Positions 40,063 to 49,462 of a DNA stretch of 64,000 bases are shown here, one piece after another. The DNA is from Tropicibacter sp. R16_0 (GTDB lineage: Bacteria > Pseudomonadota > Alphaproteobacteria > Rhodobacterales > Rhodobacteraceae). A program made the translations under genes and the position numbers. The stretch's first letter is position 1, and every line of letters starts with the position of its first letter. The stretch lies in assembly GCF_017743935.1 (NCBI RefSeq), contig NZ_JAGHRE010000005.1, positions 298,807-362,806 on the forward strand. Direction: 5' to 3'. The notes beneath the pieces were generated by a model. That model saw only the letters and a program-made list of their open reading frames with translations, had not been told where the DNA came from and searched no databases.

Positions 40063-41103
40063 TCAGCCCTCTAGAACATCATCGCCAGACTCGCCGGTGA
40101 TCAGCTTTCTCATCCTCTCCCGGTCGATTTGGCCATAACTGCGTAGAGTGGTCAAAACATCCGTGTGCCCAAGGTTTTGCGATGTAGCTACCATCTCCGC
40201 GACGGATGTGCAGTTCTTAGCCGCATGGCGCGCCAGCATGTGGCGAAAGGCATGCGGGCCGAAGGTAGGCAGATTCACGGCAATGAAGGCCCCATTGACA
40301 ATCTTGCGGGCCGGTTCCGTGCATTTCCATGGGCGGCGTGAAAACCCTTCGGTTCTGAAACCCATGTTGGCCTGCGGTGCGATGGCGGTTGCCGGGAAGA
40401 GCGGGTCGTCGGGGCCATAGAGTGCTTCATCTTCGAGATGGGCGAGCCACGCGCCCAATGCCGCTTCCGCCTCAGGGAAGCTCTTTGAAAAGAAAGTGTG
40501 CATTGACTTGCCGAATTTCGTCGCCACTTCGCGCGAGTTCTGCGCTACGGATTTGTCTTCCAGATCTATGTGTTTGACGCGCAGGCTGATCAGAGCCGAT
40601 ATGCGAATACCCGTCAGACAGAGCAAACCAAAGAGCGCCTTGTCGCGCATCTCGCGCGGGGTGGTCTCGGGCATCATGCCCAACGCACGTTTCGCTTGTT
40701 TGATACTGGGCGCTGGGCGCGCAGGGGCGGCACGGGCCTCGGCCTCATCGCGGCGGGACAAGTTGAAATACTCCGCATCGGAAGCCCTGACCCGGCTTCG
40801 GAACCCGTCTTGTTGTGACAGCCAAAGCGTGAACTCGCGCAGCGTCGTCATGATGGCTCGGGCTGTGGACTTGCTCAGAGGTTGGCCAACCGTCGTCTTG
40901 GCGCGCTCAAGGTGGTCGCGAAACCCCATGGCCCATTCGATGTGAAACTTGGCAAAATCCTTTCGTCCATTCCAAACGTCAAAGCGTTCAAGCGCGGCCA
41001 GTTCCTTATCGAGCGACTTGTCCGAAAGCTGGCGCGCGTATTTGCGGTACTCCAGATACCGGCGCTTGAGGCGTTCGTTCTTTTCCAAAGGTTCCTTAGT
41101 CAT
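40063..41103 (-). CDS. int: Tyrosine recombinase/integrase (left end)
   Basis: This 346-residue phage-type integrase has an N-terminal SAM-like DNA-binding region and a C-terminal catalytic domain. The active-site residues are visible: the first Arg in TGIRISALISL, H-x-x-R in HAFRHMLARH, the HTD motif LGHTDVLTT, and the nucleophile tyrosine in RSYGQI. Its stop lies 102 bases from the tRNA. It could catalyse recombination at the tRNA-Ser site. Confidence 0.93.
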   Translation of the reverse strand: MTKEPLEKNERLKRRYLEYRKYARQLSDKSLDKELAALERFDVWNGRKDFAKFHIEWAMGFRDHLERAKTTVGQPLSKSTARAIMTTLREFTLWLSQQDGFRSRVRASDAEYFNLSRRDEAEARAAPARPAPSIKQAKRALGMMPETTPREMRDKALFGLLCLTGIRISALISLRVKHIDLEDKSVAQNSREVATKFGKSMHTFFSKSFPEAEAALGAWLAHLEDEALYGPDDPLFPATAIAPQANMGFRTEGFSRRPWKCTEPARKIVNGAFIAVNLPTFGPHAFRHMLARHAAKNCTSVAEMVATSQNLGHTDVLTTLRSYGQIDRERMRKLITGESGDDVLEG

Positions 41104-41204
41104 ATGAGCGTCCTTTCAGGCGCAGGAGAGGGAGGAATTCGATTGCTAACCGACTTGCGTAGGAAGTGGAAAATCACGGGGTTCACTGTCCACCACCTTA
41201 ATGT

Positions 41205-41621
41205 TTATTCATGCCGCCTAATTCGAAGGTCGAGGGTCCGGGAAATTTCGGGGATCGCGGCCACGGCGATAGGCTTAGTCAGCACAGTTCCGCAGGTCAT
41301 GCAGAGCGCAGTCAGCTTGGCCCGCCTGCCGATCAGATCGCAATCTACTATGCCTTCAGCCGCGCGCCGTTCCGCCCGACAACATACGCAATAAAACGTA
41401 TCGATTTTGGTTTTGACTGACCGCTTGGCTCGTTGCGATTTAATATGATTGTGCAAATCATCGCCCCGGATGAGTGCGGGCCGGGCGTTTTCCATGACAC
41501 GCAGTCCCGCCTTCGCCCAATTGCGAATGGTTCGAGAAGAGACGCCGGAAACCTCCGCTGCCTCTTCGATGGTGTAGCAGCGGAAGCGCTTGATTCTGCT
41601 GAGGCGCGCTTGTTTGGGCAT
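41205..41621 (-). CDS. Helix-turn-helix protein with CxxC zinc-finger pairs
   Basis: This 138-residue protein has a MerR-like helix-turn-helix at the start (YTIEEAAEVSGVSSRTIRNWAK). A second part has the Cys pairs FYCVCCRAER and LCMTCGTV, likely binding one zinc ion. The start at 41621 (MPKQARLSR) is chosen because it leaves eight bases after the excisionase-type gene; the longer frame would overlap that gene. It is probably a regulator of the island's integration module. Confidence 0.72.
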   Translation of the reverse strand: MPKQARLSRIKRFRCYTIEEAAEVSGVSSRTIRNWAKAGLRVMENARPALIRGDDLHNHIKSQRAKRSVKTKIDTFYCVCCRAERRAAEGIVDCDLIGRRAKLTALCMTCGTVLTKPIAVAAIPEISRTLDLRIRRHE

Positions 41622-41629
41622 TTCCAGCC

Positions 41630-41845
41630 TCACTCGCCCGCCGGGGTCTCGTTCCGCTTCAACCACTCGCGCAGGGCGTCCAAAGTGATTAGGCGACGCG
41701 TGCCGATCTTAACGCTTTTTAACTCGCCCGATGACAGCGCAGCATAGAGCGTAGTGCGTCCTATGCTGCACAGCCGCGCCGCCTCATTTGGCGATACCGC
41801 TAGCACTTGGGGAATGTAGTTCGGGATTTCGGTGACGTTCGTCAT
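41630..41845 (-). CDS. Excisionase-like helix-turn-helix protein
   Basis: This 71-residue DNA-binding protein has the pattern of excisionases and AlpA regulators: SPNEAARLCSIGRTTLYAAL then KIGTRRLITLDALREWL. Such proteins bend attachment-site DNA and tip integrases toward excision. Its position near the left integrase fits. The start at 41845 gives the usual length. Confidence 0.82.
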   Translation of the reverse strand: MTNVTEIPNYIPQVLAVSPNEAARLCSIGRTTLYAALSSGELKSVKIGTRRLITLDALREWLKRNETPAGE

Positions 41846-41926
41846 GGCCCATACTCCATTATTGGGATGCATGGGAACCTTGGCGGATGTGACGTGAACA
41901 GAAACAGACGGGAGGTTACTGTCCAG

Positions 41927-42745
41927 TTATCGTCCAGTTCGAACCTTGGTCACGTAGTCTCTAACACTTGAGCGGGAGGGGGCTTTTTCATGCGGATTGC
42001 GCCTTATGAAGAGGTCCAGAACGGCGTCTGCCTCATTGTTGCGTCCCTTTAGCGCCTCACCATTTCCGATCCGCTCTTCAATAATGCTCAAGATCATTGG
42101 GCCGTGCACACTTGGTCGCCCGCCGAGGTTCTTTCGCGGAATGCCTGCCAATATGCCGGGATCGGCAACGGCTCGAAGAAGGCCGTTTTCCGTATCAATT
42201 TCGACCAGATCATCAAGGCGCACCACCGCCCTACCATCCATCGACAAGGTGCCTTGCGTTGTGACAACCAACCGCCATTCCGAACGGGCTTCGCGCGCCA
42301 AAGCGTTTTGCAGATCGCGTGCGTCGCCTTCGGTGCCCAAAGTTGGATGAAAGTACACCATGACGGATGCGGCGGCAGATTCAACCATGCCAATCCGCCA
42401 CGTTTGTTCATAAAGGCTGGATGATTTGCGTTGGCGACAGGCAAAAACGTCGGCGAGCTGACTGATCAGGGTCGGGATGTCCGGCAAAAACGCAACCAAA
42501 CGCGCTGCATCTAAGGGCAGAAAACCAAGCTCGGGGCAGAAACAACAATACCCACCACCCTCATAGACGACCGAAGCTGAATGTGGCGCGTCGCACTCAT
42601 CGCAGACCACTGAGGCCAAAACACCCGCTTTGCGCAAAAAGCCATGAGTGACCAGCGCGGCAAAATCGTGGTCGTCACTATAGAAGTCTGAAGTAACCTT
42701 GCCGCCCTGGGCTATGATCTCACAAAGCAGCGTCGCGGCGCTCAA
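41927..42745 (-). CDS. Zinc-ribbon protein of unknown function, second gene of an overlapping pair
   Basis: This 272-residue protein was not recognised. A Cys cluster CDECDAPH...CCFCPELG (about residues 48-72) looks like a zinc ribbon. The C-terminal 70 residues (GGRPSVHGPMIL onward, with SRSSVRDYV) look helical and DNA-binding. Its start overlaps the end of the upstream 407-residue gene by four bases, so the two are co-translated. Its place beside the integration genes suggests island cargo or a regulator. Confidence 0.7.
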   Translation of the reverse strand: MSAATLLCEIIAQGGKVTSDFYSDDHDFAALVTHGFLRKAGVLASVVCDECDAPHSASVVYEGGGYCCFCPELGFLPLDAARLVAFLPDIPTLISQLADVFACRQRKSSSLYEQTWRIGMVESAAASVMVYFHPTLGTEGDARDLQNALAREARSEWRLVVTTQGTLSMDGRAVVRLDDLVEIDTENGLLRAVADPGILAGIPRKNLGGRPSVHGPMILSIIEERIGNGEALKGRNNEADAVLDLFIRRNPHEKAPSRSSVRDYVTKVRTGR

Positions 42746-43965
42746 TCCACCACCTCAAACAACTCTGATTTGCTCGGCGGTGGTGCCAGCAATTGCCAGC
42801 GCTCCAGCAGACCAATGACAAACTTCCGCTCAGATTCAGTTTTGTTCGGCACACTCGTCGTGTTGGGCGTTCTCAAGGTCACGGTCACAATGCGACCTTT
42901 ATTGCCATCGCGCGAAGGCAAGAAAATCCGTAGGGTTGCCGCCACGATCTGCCAGCCCCGCGCCTGCAATGGAGAAACTGCTCCGAACTGCCGGTCAAGG
43001 AACTGATAGAGCATCTCATCCTCGCCGCGTTTTTCGGTCAACATGAAAGCTCCATCCGAGGATCTGAACGAGAGCGATGACACTTCGACACGATCCACCC
43101 CGTCCGCTGGAAGGATCGCCAATTCAGGCGCATGGCGTAGAACCTCCAATTGAACATTGCGGCGCGGAACTTCGACAGGCGGCTCGGATTGCGGCGCGAA
43201 ATGCTTGGCGAAGGATTTCAGGTATTGGTCGCGAATTTTGTGCCCGCCCTTGGCGCAAATCTCGACGATCCGTTCTTTGGGGTCACAAACGACCCCTACC
43301 TCAAGAACCTTTTGCACGGTTTGCCGCTCAAGGCTGTTTTCCCCAAAGGCCAATTCACTTTCAGCGCGGTCTTCGACGTATATTGTCGCTTGGGTCAATT
43401 TCACGTCTGCGCCAGTTACCGGGTCAATTTTGATAGGGTGAAACCAGTCTGCCTCTCGTTTTCGGTGTGCAGGTAATTTGAGGATGTCCACCGTTTCCGC
43501 CAAGAACGCATCCTGCGCGCCCTTCTGATCCAACGCCCAAGGCTTGCCGTCATCGGCGAATTGAAACCGCGACCATTGCTTGCCGCCGTTCTTGTGCAAG
43601 TATGAAGCCTGCACTTGGATGCGGTCGATTATTACCCGGTCCCGCTGCGTCGCCAACATCAGCAGAGCGTCTTCAACGCCTTCAATACCCTCTAAATCTA
43701 TACCTTCCCCGGCACACACATGCTCGACCCCGTTCATGCCATTCTCTGAAGAAAGCTCGGCCAAAAGCTCCAATTCCGCCTCCACCATATCTTGCTGCTT
43801 GTCAGGCAGATCCCTTATCAGAGTCTCAATCGACCGCACAAAAGCCGTCCCGCGACGTTCACTGCACCAGTCAAAATTATCAGAGGCGCGAACGCCACGC
43901 GCCTCAAGAAATACCTGTAAACGTGTCGAAGGCGACTTTCGCACAAATGCGCTAAACGATGCCAT
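42742..43965 (-). CDS. Unrecognised 407-residue protein, first gene of an overlapping pair
   Basis: No family was recognised. The N-terminal third is helical (MASFSAFVRKSPSTRLQVFLEARG and an acidic stretch LVEAELELLAELSSENG in outline). The middle is rich in charged residues with repeated KID/KVL strands, and the C-terminal part contains FRSSDGAFMLTEKRGEDEM and a Pro-rich end. There is no signal peptide or membrane helix, so it is cytoplasmic. It is coupled to the zinc-ribbon gene by an ATGA overlap. An anti-phage or replication role is possible but unsupported by motif. Confidence 0.65.
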   Translation of the reverse strand: MASFSAFVRKSPSTRLQVFLEARGVRASDNFDWCSERRGTAFVRSIETLIRDLPDKQQDMVEAELELLAELSSENGMNGVEHVCAGEGIDLEGIEGVEDALLMLATQRDRVIIDRIQVQASYLHKNGGKQWSRFQFADDGKPWALDQKGAQDAFLAETVDILKLPAHRKREADWFHPIKIDPVTGADVKLTQATIYVEDRAESELAFGENSLERQTVQKVLEVGVVCDPKERIVEICAKGGHKIRDQYLKSFAKHFAPQSEPPVEVPRRNVQLEVLRHAPELAILPADGVDRVEVSSLSFRSSDGAFMLTEKRGEDEMLYQFLDRQFGAVSPLQARGWQIVAATLRIFLPSRDGNKGRIVTVTLRTPNTTSVPNKTESERKFVIGLLERWQLLAPPPSKSELFEVVD

Positions 43966-44133
43966 ATCTTGACCCCAAGCAATTCACCTCCCCTAAATAT
44001 GCGGTTCACAGGGGTACCGTGCAAGTTGCATACGTTCAAAACTGACGCCAAATAGCGGTATCAGGCATTATGTACCCGTAAATGGCTCTGCTACCCCTTT
44101 CGCTAAACACAATTTTTGAGAGTACTTATTCGA

Positions 44134-45078
44134 ATGGCGCAAAACACCCGCTCTGCCGATCTCGACTTCGCCGCTGACCTCTTCAAAGCCGCAGACAAGA
44201 TGCGTGGGGGGCTTGAGCCTTCTGAATGCAAGCGTGTCGCACTTGGGCTGATCTTCCTCAAATACATCTCTGAAGCTTTCCAAGCGATGCACGACCAGCT
44301 CGCCGAAGACGAATTCGCAGATCCTGAAGACCCCGAAGAATACCTCGCCGAGAACGTCTTCTGGGTGCCAGAGACCGCGCGTTGGTCACATAACCAGAAC
44401 AACGCGAAATCCGAGAACATTGGCAAGATGATCGACGACGCGATGGAAGCGATTGAGGCCGAGCCTACCAACGAGACGCCTTAAAGGCGTTCTGCCCAAG
44501 AACTACGCCCGCCCCACACTCGACAAAACAATGCTGGGCGAGTTGGTGGACCTCTTCTCCAACATCAAGATGCACGACAGCGCCAACCGGGCGCGTGATC
44601 TCTTGGGCCGTGTCTATGAATACTTCATCTCGGGCTTTGCCAGCTCCGAGGGCAAACGCGGCGGCGAGTTCTTCACGCCCCGCTCGGTCGTCCGTACCCT
44701 GGTTGAAATGCTGGAACCCTACCAGGGCCGCGTCTATGATCCCTGTTGCGGTTCGGGCGGTATGTTCATTCAGTCCGAGAAGTTCATCGAAGACCACGGC
44801 GGCAACCCGCTGAACCTCTCGGTCTATGGGCAAGAGATAAACCACACCACATGGCGGCTCGCCAAAATGAACCTCGCCGTCCACGGCATCGATGCCGCCA
44901 GCGAATGGGACAGCGCAGGCAGCTTCCACAAGGACATGCATCCGGGGCTGAAGGCTGACTATATCCTCGCCAACCCACCCTTCAACATCTCGGATTGGGG
45001 CGGCGACCGATTGATCGAGGATGACCGTTGGCAATATGCATCCCGCCCAAGGGCAACGCCAACTTCGCGTGGATATCT
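44134..45078 (+). pseudogene. hsdM: Broken type I restriction-modification methylase
   Basis: The first 110 residues are intact HsdM (DLDFAADLFKAADKMRGGLEPSECK). A one-base insertion near 44481 then causes a stop. The next frame continues the family sequence ([17 protein letters not shown], then [18 protein letters not shown] and the catalytic NPPFNISDW). A one-base deletion near 45035-45045 shifts the frame again, after which [10 protein letters not shown] can be read. The similarity stops abruptly near 45078, so the last third is missing. Three lesions make this a pseudogene. Confidence 0.88.
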
Positions 45079-45286
45079 CCTTCACTTACTAACTGAAGGA
45101 GGTGTCGCTTCGGACCATCCAAGTGAAGTCTTACATATTTTGAACGCCACCATTCCTCAGCGGGTCCCGTATTTGCACGATGATCTGGAGCCGCTGTTAA
45201 ACGCAATTCAGTTAGCAAGTCCGGACCTCACAGAAAATCCACAATTCGTTCGGCTATCGATTCTTTCTCAACAACATGAAAATTAG
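45079..45286 (+). other. Coding-like tail fused behind the hsdM break
   Basis: After the hsdM break the reading frame stays open for about 70 residues ([19 protein letters not shown], then [18 protein letters not shown]) and ends at 45286. The helical pattern recalls HEAT-like repeats of large accessory ATPase proteins. It looks like a fragment of another gene joined at the breakpoint, not a real gene. Confidence 0.4.
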
Positions 45287-45407
45287 GGTAACTGAAGTGG
45301 TACAAAGCAGCGGTTTTAAGCGTCCGCAGTGAATGTCAGCTGCCAACCCAAGGCGTTTACGATCTTCATTGTCTGTAAACTTACTGGGATCACGCGCTGA
45401 AACAGCT

Positions 45408-45779
45408 CTAGCAGTTATTGGGATCGCCGACTGTTTCGTTTGCGTAGTCTTTGGCATCGTTGATGATACCGCTGGCCTTGTGCTGTTTAACCACTTGGCG
45501 GTCCATTACCTATTCGAGGGCAGGTTTCCCATTCACCACACAATTATATGTCTCCAAGAGAATATTCTGCATGGCGATGTAGCCATCATAGATCACAGTC
45601 GACTTGTTACGGGCTTTTGCAGTGCCGTCGTGCTTCATCTTGATCACACGATAGAAGGCCATCGGGTCGGCTTGCGCTTCGTTGATCAGGGCGTGGCCAC
45701 CTTCCTTGTACGTGACTATAGGGGAAACCGCCAGTTGCTTCAATGCTAGGCGTGTCACCAAAGACTCGATGACGCACAA
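45408..45779 (-). pseudogene. C-terminal remnant of a DEAD/DEAH helicase-type restriction protein
   Basis: On the minus strand the frame reads NEAQADPMAFYRVIKMKH, then STVIYDGYIAMQNI and YNCVVNGKPALE, a TAG, then VMDRQVVKQHKASGIINDAKDYANET. This matches the C-terminal end of predicted restriction helicases, where the stop replaces a conserved tryptophan (EW-x-M-x-R-Q). A one-base change TGG to TAG explains it. The start of the gene is gone. It is on the opposite strand to hsdM. Confidence 0.7.
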
Positions 45780-45930
45780 TGGCGCCGAGCGTCCTTAGTT
45801 ATCGCTTGATTGCCTGACACCTGACCACGCAAATAGCTCAGGCTTGAAGCAACGAATAGCGGCGTGAAGTCTAAATCAGATACACGTTAAAGACGCTGCA
45901 ATCCTGGTCTAGAGGATGATACCGTTCCAG

Positions 45931-46491
45931 TTATTCAACATAATTTCCAGCGCCCGAAGGTTTAGAACGTCTGGCATTTGCCACACGACGAGACTGTGAC
46001 GGCTCACCTAGCAGGCGCGTCACGCTTTCAGAGACCGGTTGCCAGTTTCTCAACGTGAACCCCAGTAGGCATTCCGTATATTTGCTCTTGCGATCTTGAT
46101 TGCGCTTCGAGAACATATCAACCGGCATTTTCCAATGAGAAGCCTCCATCGCTCTGGCAAACGCGTTCACCAACTGCTGTTTGTCGAGCATTCGCCTCTC
46201 ACTCAATTGCAGCTTCACATAAGCGATTTCACAGCAAGCTCTTGCCGTCTCTAGAGCGATCTCAGGGGCTGCAAACAGTCTTTTACTCAGTAGAAGATCG
46301 CGAAACAACGAAAACTCGATCAAGTCTAATGTGTTGAAATATTTCATCTCGTTCTCTGTCGGAGACACGAGCACCAAAGACCGTCTAATCTTACCACGGT
46401 TAATCGCCCTATCCAATGCTGCTTCCGGCATTCCGAGGGTTGATGTAGCCACTCTGTTCGTCAAAGGGGTATACTTCACATCAATAGGCAT
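45931..46491 (-). CDS. Hypothetical protein
   Basis: This 186-residue protein was not recognised. The middle is helical and rich in Leu/Ala (ALETARACCEIAYVKLQLSERR) and the end is basic (SQSRRVANARRSKPSG). AGAGGA lies upstream of the ATG at 46491. There is no signal peptide or membrane helix. Base composition is more AT-rich than the chromosomal genes. A nucleic-acid-binding role is possible because of the basic tail. Confidence 0.6.
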   Translation of the reverse strand: MPIDVKYTPLTNRVATSTLGMPEAALDRAINRGKIRRSLVLVSPTENEMKYFNTLDLIEFSLFRDLLLSKRLFAAPEIALETARACCEIAYVKLQLSERRMLDKQQLVNAFARAMEASHWKMPVDMFSKRNQDRKSKYTECLLGFTLRNWQPVSESVTRLLGEPSQSRRVANARRSKPSGAGNYVE

Positions 46492-46724
46492 CGAGTTTCC
46501 ATCCTCTGGATCGCTCTGAACAAGCCCAGTTAGAACACTTTTGGTGATGAGATTGCCATCTCGAGCTTGATAAGAATTTTACCATTTTTTTACTCCACTT
46601 TCGTAGAACATAGGTATCGAGCCACTAAACTAATCAACTCATCAACACGACTACCCACGCCACAAACAGACTTCAATGCTCGCTTTGAGTGTGTGATGCT
46701 GCGAACCCTTGAAGCTACCAAATA

Positions 46725-48500
46725 CTAACGCCCTAACCCAAAGGCTATTCCAGCAAGAGGTAATAACAGTAACCAAGCCAGACCGCCGAGGCCACCATCA
46801 TCGTCAATCTCCTCTACTAGGTCGTCATTTGATGGTGGTGGCTCGTCATCCGAAGGAACCGTTGGTATTACGACGCCGCCATCGCCGCCATCGCCGCCAT
46901 CATCTCCGCCATCACTTCCATTATCAATTGGACTAGGCGCGGTTAAAGGATCATCCGCGTCATCCGACGAGCCGGATATGAACTCCCGCATCTCCGCTGT
47001 CCAGTCAGGCTTGTCAACGACCACCTGCAAGATTTCATACGCCCCAAGGACTGCCGAAAGTTCAGTATCTTCGAACAAGTCGTCCTGATCCAAATCCTCT
47101 AGCTCAGCTTTAGATCTTACGTTCCCTGGCGAGTCACCTTCTTCAACTCCCAACTGAGTGCCGGATGCACTTTCGAAGCCATTGACAATATTTGACAAAT
47201 CTAATTCTGTGATTTCGACGTCAGAAGAATTTGATGTCAGAAACATGACCATCTTGTCTTCTGACGCAAACCCGTGCAGCTCGACCTTGCCATCATTCAG
47301 CAACGCCTCGTGCTCACCGTCTTCACTAGATGCGAACTTGATTGGCTTTGTACCGGCAAGCTGGGAGCTCATCAATTTGAACATTTCCCCGCCAGGAGCT
47401 AGCTCGTTAAATTCAAAACCGCGGATCAAAGCATTGTCCGACCATTGAATTGTGGGCCAAACATGCGCGACATCAGTCGAATATTCGTGCATGGTCTCTA
47501 TCAAGTCCAACATTTCGCTTGCTTGATATAGCCCGTAATCATCCTTGTCTAAAGCTTGCGTGTTTCCCTTTTGGTTCCACTCAGATACGTAGACATCCAG
47601 GTCAGGATGATCGTCAAGCCAATGATCATCCAACCACTTCATAGGGTTTTCACCGGAGCCTTCAATAGCTGGCTCACGCGAGTATAGATGGGTTACAACA
47701 CCTGTTATTGACCCGTCATCTAGCTGCTCTTGCACTTCGGCTTGGAGCAATTGCTCATTGACATGAATCCAATCCACCGTGCCGCTATTGTGCAAGGTGT
47801 CACTGTCCAATTCGATATCATAATCTCTTTCAATGGCTTCAATAATGTCCGAACCATTTCTAAGGTGATCGTACTGATCATCCAGACTCGAAGAACCAAA
47901 GTTTGTGCCGACTTGAACAACAATTCCGATGTCCTTCGCACCAGGATAGTCTCCATCCAACGCTTCAACCGTGCTCGACACGATATCGGCCATTTTGCTA
48001 GCGACCCTGCCATATTCAACAGAGGACATGTCTTGGCCCCAGTATTCATTTCCCAATTCAAAGGAAATTACTTCCGCCTCTCCATATACACCGCCAACTA
48101 CATCTGTAACGAACTTGCTTAAACCCTCTTCATCAACGTTAGAAAAACGATCACCGTTCAAATCGACATCTTCACTCAGATAGTTTACCGTAGGAAGAAC
48201 AATTTGAACCGCCACATTAGTCGAATGAGCGTAGTCCAAAAACTCAGATAAGGGTGTCAGATCCCGATAGTCTTCAATTTTTGGATCATAAACCCTTTCA
48301 TTATCCGGATTAGAGATATCAAAGAATTCTTCCGTTACACTGCCCCCAGGATAGCGAACGGTCGTGAAACCTAGCGCGTCAGCCGCTTCCTCAAACGGAC
48401 CATCGTCTCCCAAAGTATCCCTATGAAAGAGAAAATTTCCACCGAACAAATGTGACGGAAGCCCCGATTCATCTAGTCTTTCAACCTGCAACTTATCCAT
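46725..48500 (-). CDS. Glycoside hydrolase-like (clan A TIM barrel) surface protein
   Basis: This 591-residue protein resembles GH39/GH79-type barrels: GGNFLFHRDTL, then VRYPGGSVTEEFFD, the acid/base Glu152 in FELGNEYWG, and the probable nucleophile Glu307 in VYVSEWNQKG. The C-terminal end has a Gly/Asp-rich linker and a single hydrophobic helix (GGLAWLLLLPLAGIAFGLGR), like a C-terminal sorting or anchor tail. There is no N-terminal signal peptide. A perfect TTAA-N7-TTAA box lies 41 bases upstream of the start. The sugar target is unknown. Confidence 0.75.
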   Translation of the reverse strand: MDKLQVERLDESGLPSHLFGGNFLFHRDTLGDDGPFEEAADALGFTTVRYPGGSVTEEFFDISNPDNERVYDPKIEDYRDLTPLSEFLDYAHSTNVAVQIVLPTVNYLSEDVDLNGDRFSNVDEEGLSKFVTDVVGGVYGEAEVISFELGNEYWGQDMSSVEYGRVASKMADIVSSTVEALDGDYPGAKDIGIVVQVGTNFGSSSLDDQYDHLRNGSDIIEAIERDYDIELDSDTLHNSGTVDWIHVNEQLLQAEVQEQLDDGSITGVVTHLYSREPAIEGSGENPMKWLDDHWLDDHPDLDVYVSEWNQKGNTQALDKDDYGLYQASEMLDLIETMHEYSTDVAHVWPTIQWSDNALIRGFEFNELAPGGEMFKLMSSQLAGTKPIKFASSEDGEHEALLNDGKVELHGFASEDKMVMFLTSNSSDVEITELDLSNIVNGFESASGTQLGVEEGDSPGNVRSKAELEDLDQDDLFEDTELSAVLGAYEILQVVVDKPDWTAEMREFISGSSDDADDPLTAPSPIDNGSDGGDDGGDGGDGGVVIPTVPSDDEPPPSNDDLVEEIDDDGGLGGLAWLLLLPLAGIAFGLGR

Positions 48501-48541
48501 AACTCACCCCATTCCACGAATGAGATGGTCACCCAGATTTG

Positions 48542-48556
48542 TTAATTGCAAATTAA
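48542..48556 (-). promoter_or_regulatory. CtrA-type box upstream of the glycosidase-like gene
   Basis: TTAA-TTGCAAA-TTAA is a perfect match to the CtrA consensus TTAA-N7-TTAA. It lies 41 bases from the start codon at 48500. It is one of three perfect boxes found in the window, all inside the island. Confidence 0.7.
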
Positions 48557-48860
48557 ACGCAGGAGCTCTTCAGCCACGAATAGATTTTGCATTTCCTCAA
48601 AAATAGTGGAAAATTACGCACACCCTTGAATATCTGCGCGTAGAGGGTGCAACAGTTGAAGCTGGAAAATTTCGACAATCAAATCCGCAATACAAAAGCC
48701 AAAACCCAGCATTGACTTTAATGATGAATTTAATTTAAAACCCTCACCTCTCAGTAACCTTACTTATCCCCACAGAAGCCTCTCATTTTAATCCAAATCG
48801 CATGATTTAGATGGTTCTTCCACATGGCCCTCCCCGAATGATTTGGTCCACCGTCACGTT
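48557..48860. other. AT-rich stretch with no gene
   Basis: About 300 bases of low GC with many short A and T runs. I see no coding frame, RNA gene or strong hairpin. It separates the glycosidase-like gene from the IS remnant. Confidence 0.6.
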
Positions 48861-49350
48861 TAGGGTCTGGACTCTGTGAATTTCAAAGCCAGTAGATAAA
48901 GAGCACTGTCAGGTTGATGGCTGAAAGGAAGACCTTTGGGCACCTGTTATAGCGGGTTTTCACGCCGATGCTGGTCGCTGTTCGATGGGCCTTCAGATAG
49001 GTTGCATCGACCATCACGGTCTTCTCTTTCAAATGCTCAGAAGCCAGACCGCCCATAATCCGGGCAAAGACCCCCTCGTCGCTCCACCACTTCCAACGGT
49101 TGTCTAGCGTCTTGAGCAGCCAGGAGGCGGCGGGCGCGTCACGACACCTTTAGCCATTACGGGTGATGAAAATAATGCCAACCAGGAAGATCGATCATCG
49201 ACGCTCGTCCTACCATGGAACTTAGGGAAGAAAGGCTCAAGACGCGCCATCTGCGCGTCGTTCAATCAAAAGAGACCGGACATGTTCATCGCTAAGTTTT
49301 CGAACCGTCAATCACGCCGTCCTTCCAAGATCAATGGGTCCTGCCCCTAG
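48861..49350 (-). mobile_element. Decayed IS5-family insertion sequence
   Basis: The minus strand holds pieces of an IS5-type transposase in order: MNMSGLF, stop, LNDAQMARLEPFFPKFHGRTSVDDR, a frameshift to IIFITRNG, RDAP, DNRWKWWSDEGVFARIMGGL, and MVDATYLKAHRTATSIGVK. These are followed directly by RYNRCPKVFLSAINL and the end, so the central catalytic part is deleted. Imperfect inverted ends (TAGGGtCtGGACtC and TAGGGgCaGGACcC) flank it. At about 490 bp it is little more than half of a normal element. Confidence 0.82.
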
Positions 49351-49462
49351 TGTCGCCATCTGATGCGAAAGCCGGGAAGAACTGCTTTTTCGACGACATC
49401 AAATCGACCATTATCCAGCTGCTCCATATGCCGACTCGCGCATACTCTGTGGGCTGATGAGT

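Noticed and set aside
45333..45749. 138-codon plus-strand frame
   Set aside because: It lies antisense to the helicase remnant, whose minus-strand translation is far more family-like.
48730..48750. TTAA pair in the AT-rich gap as a CtrA box
   Set aside because: The spacing is eight, not seven, and no gene start follows.
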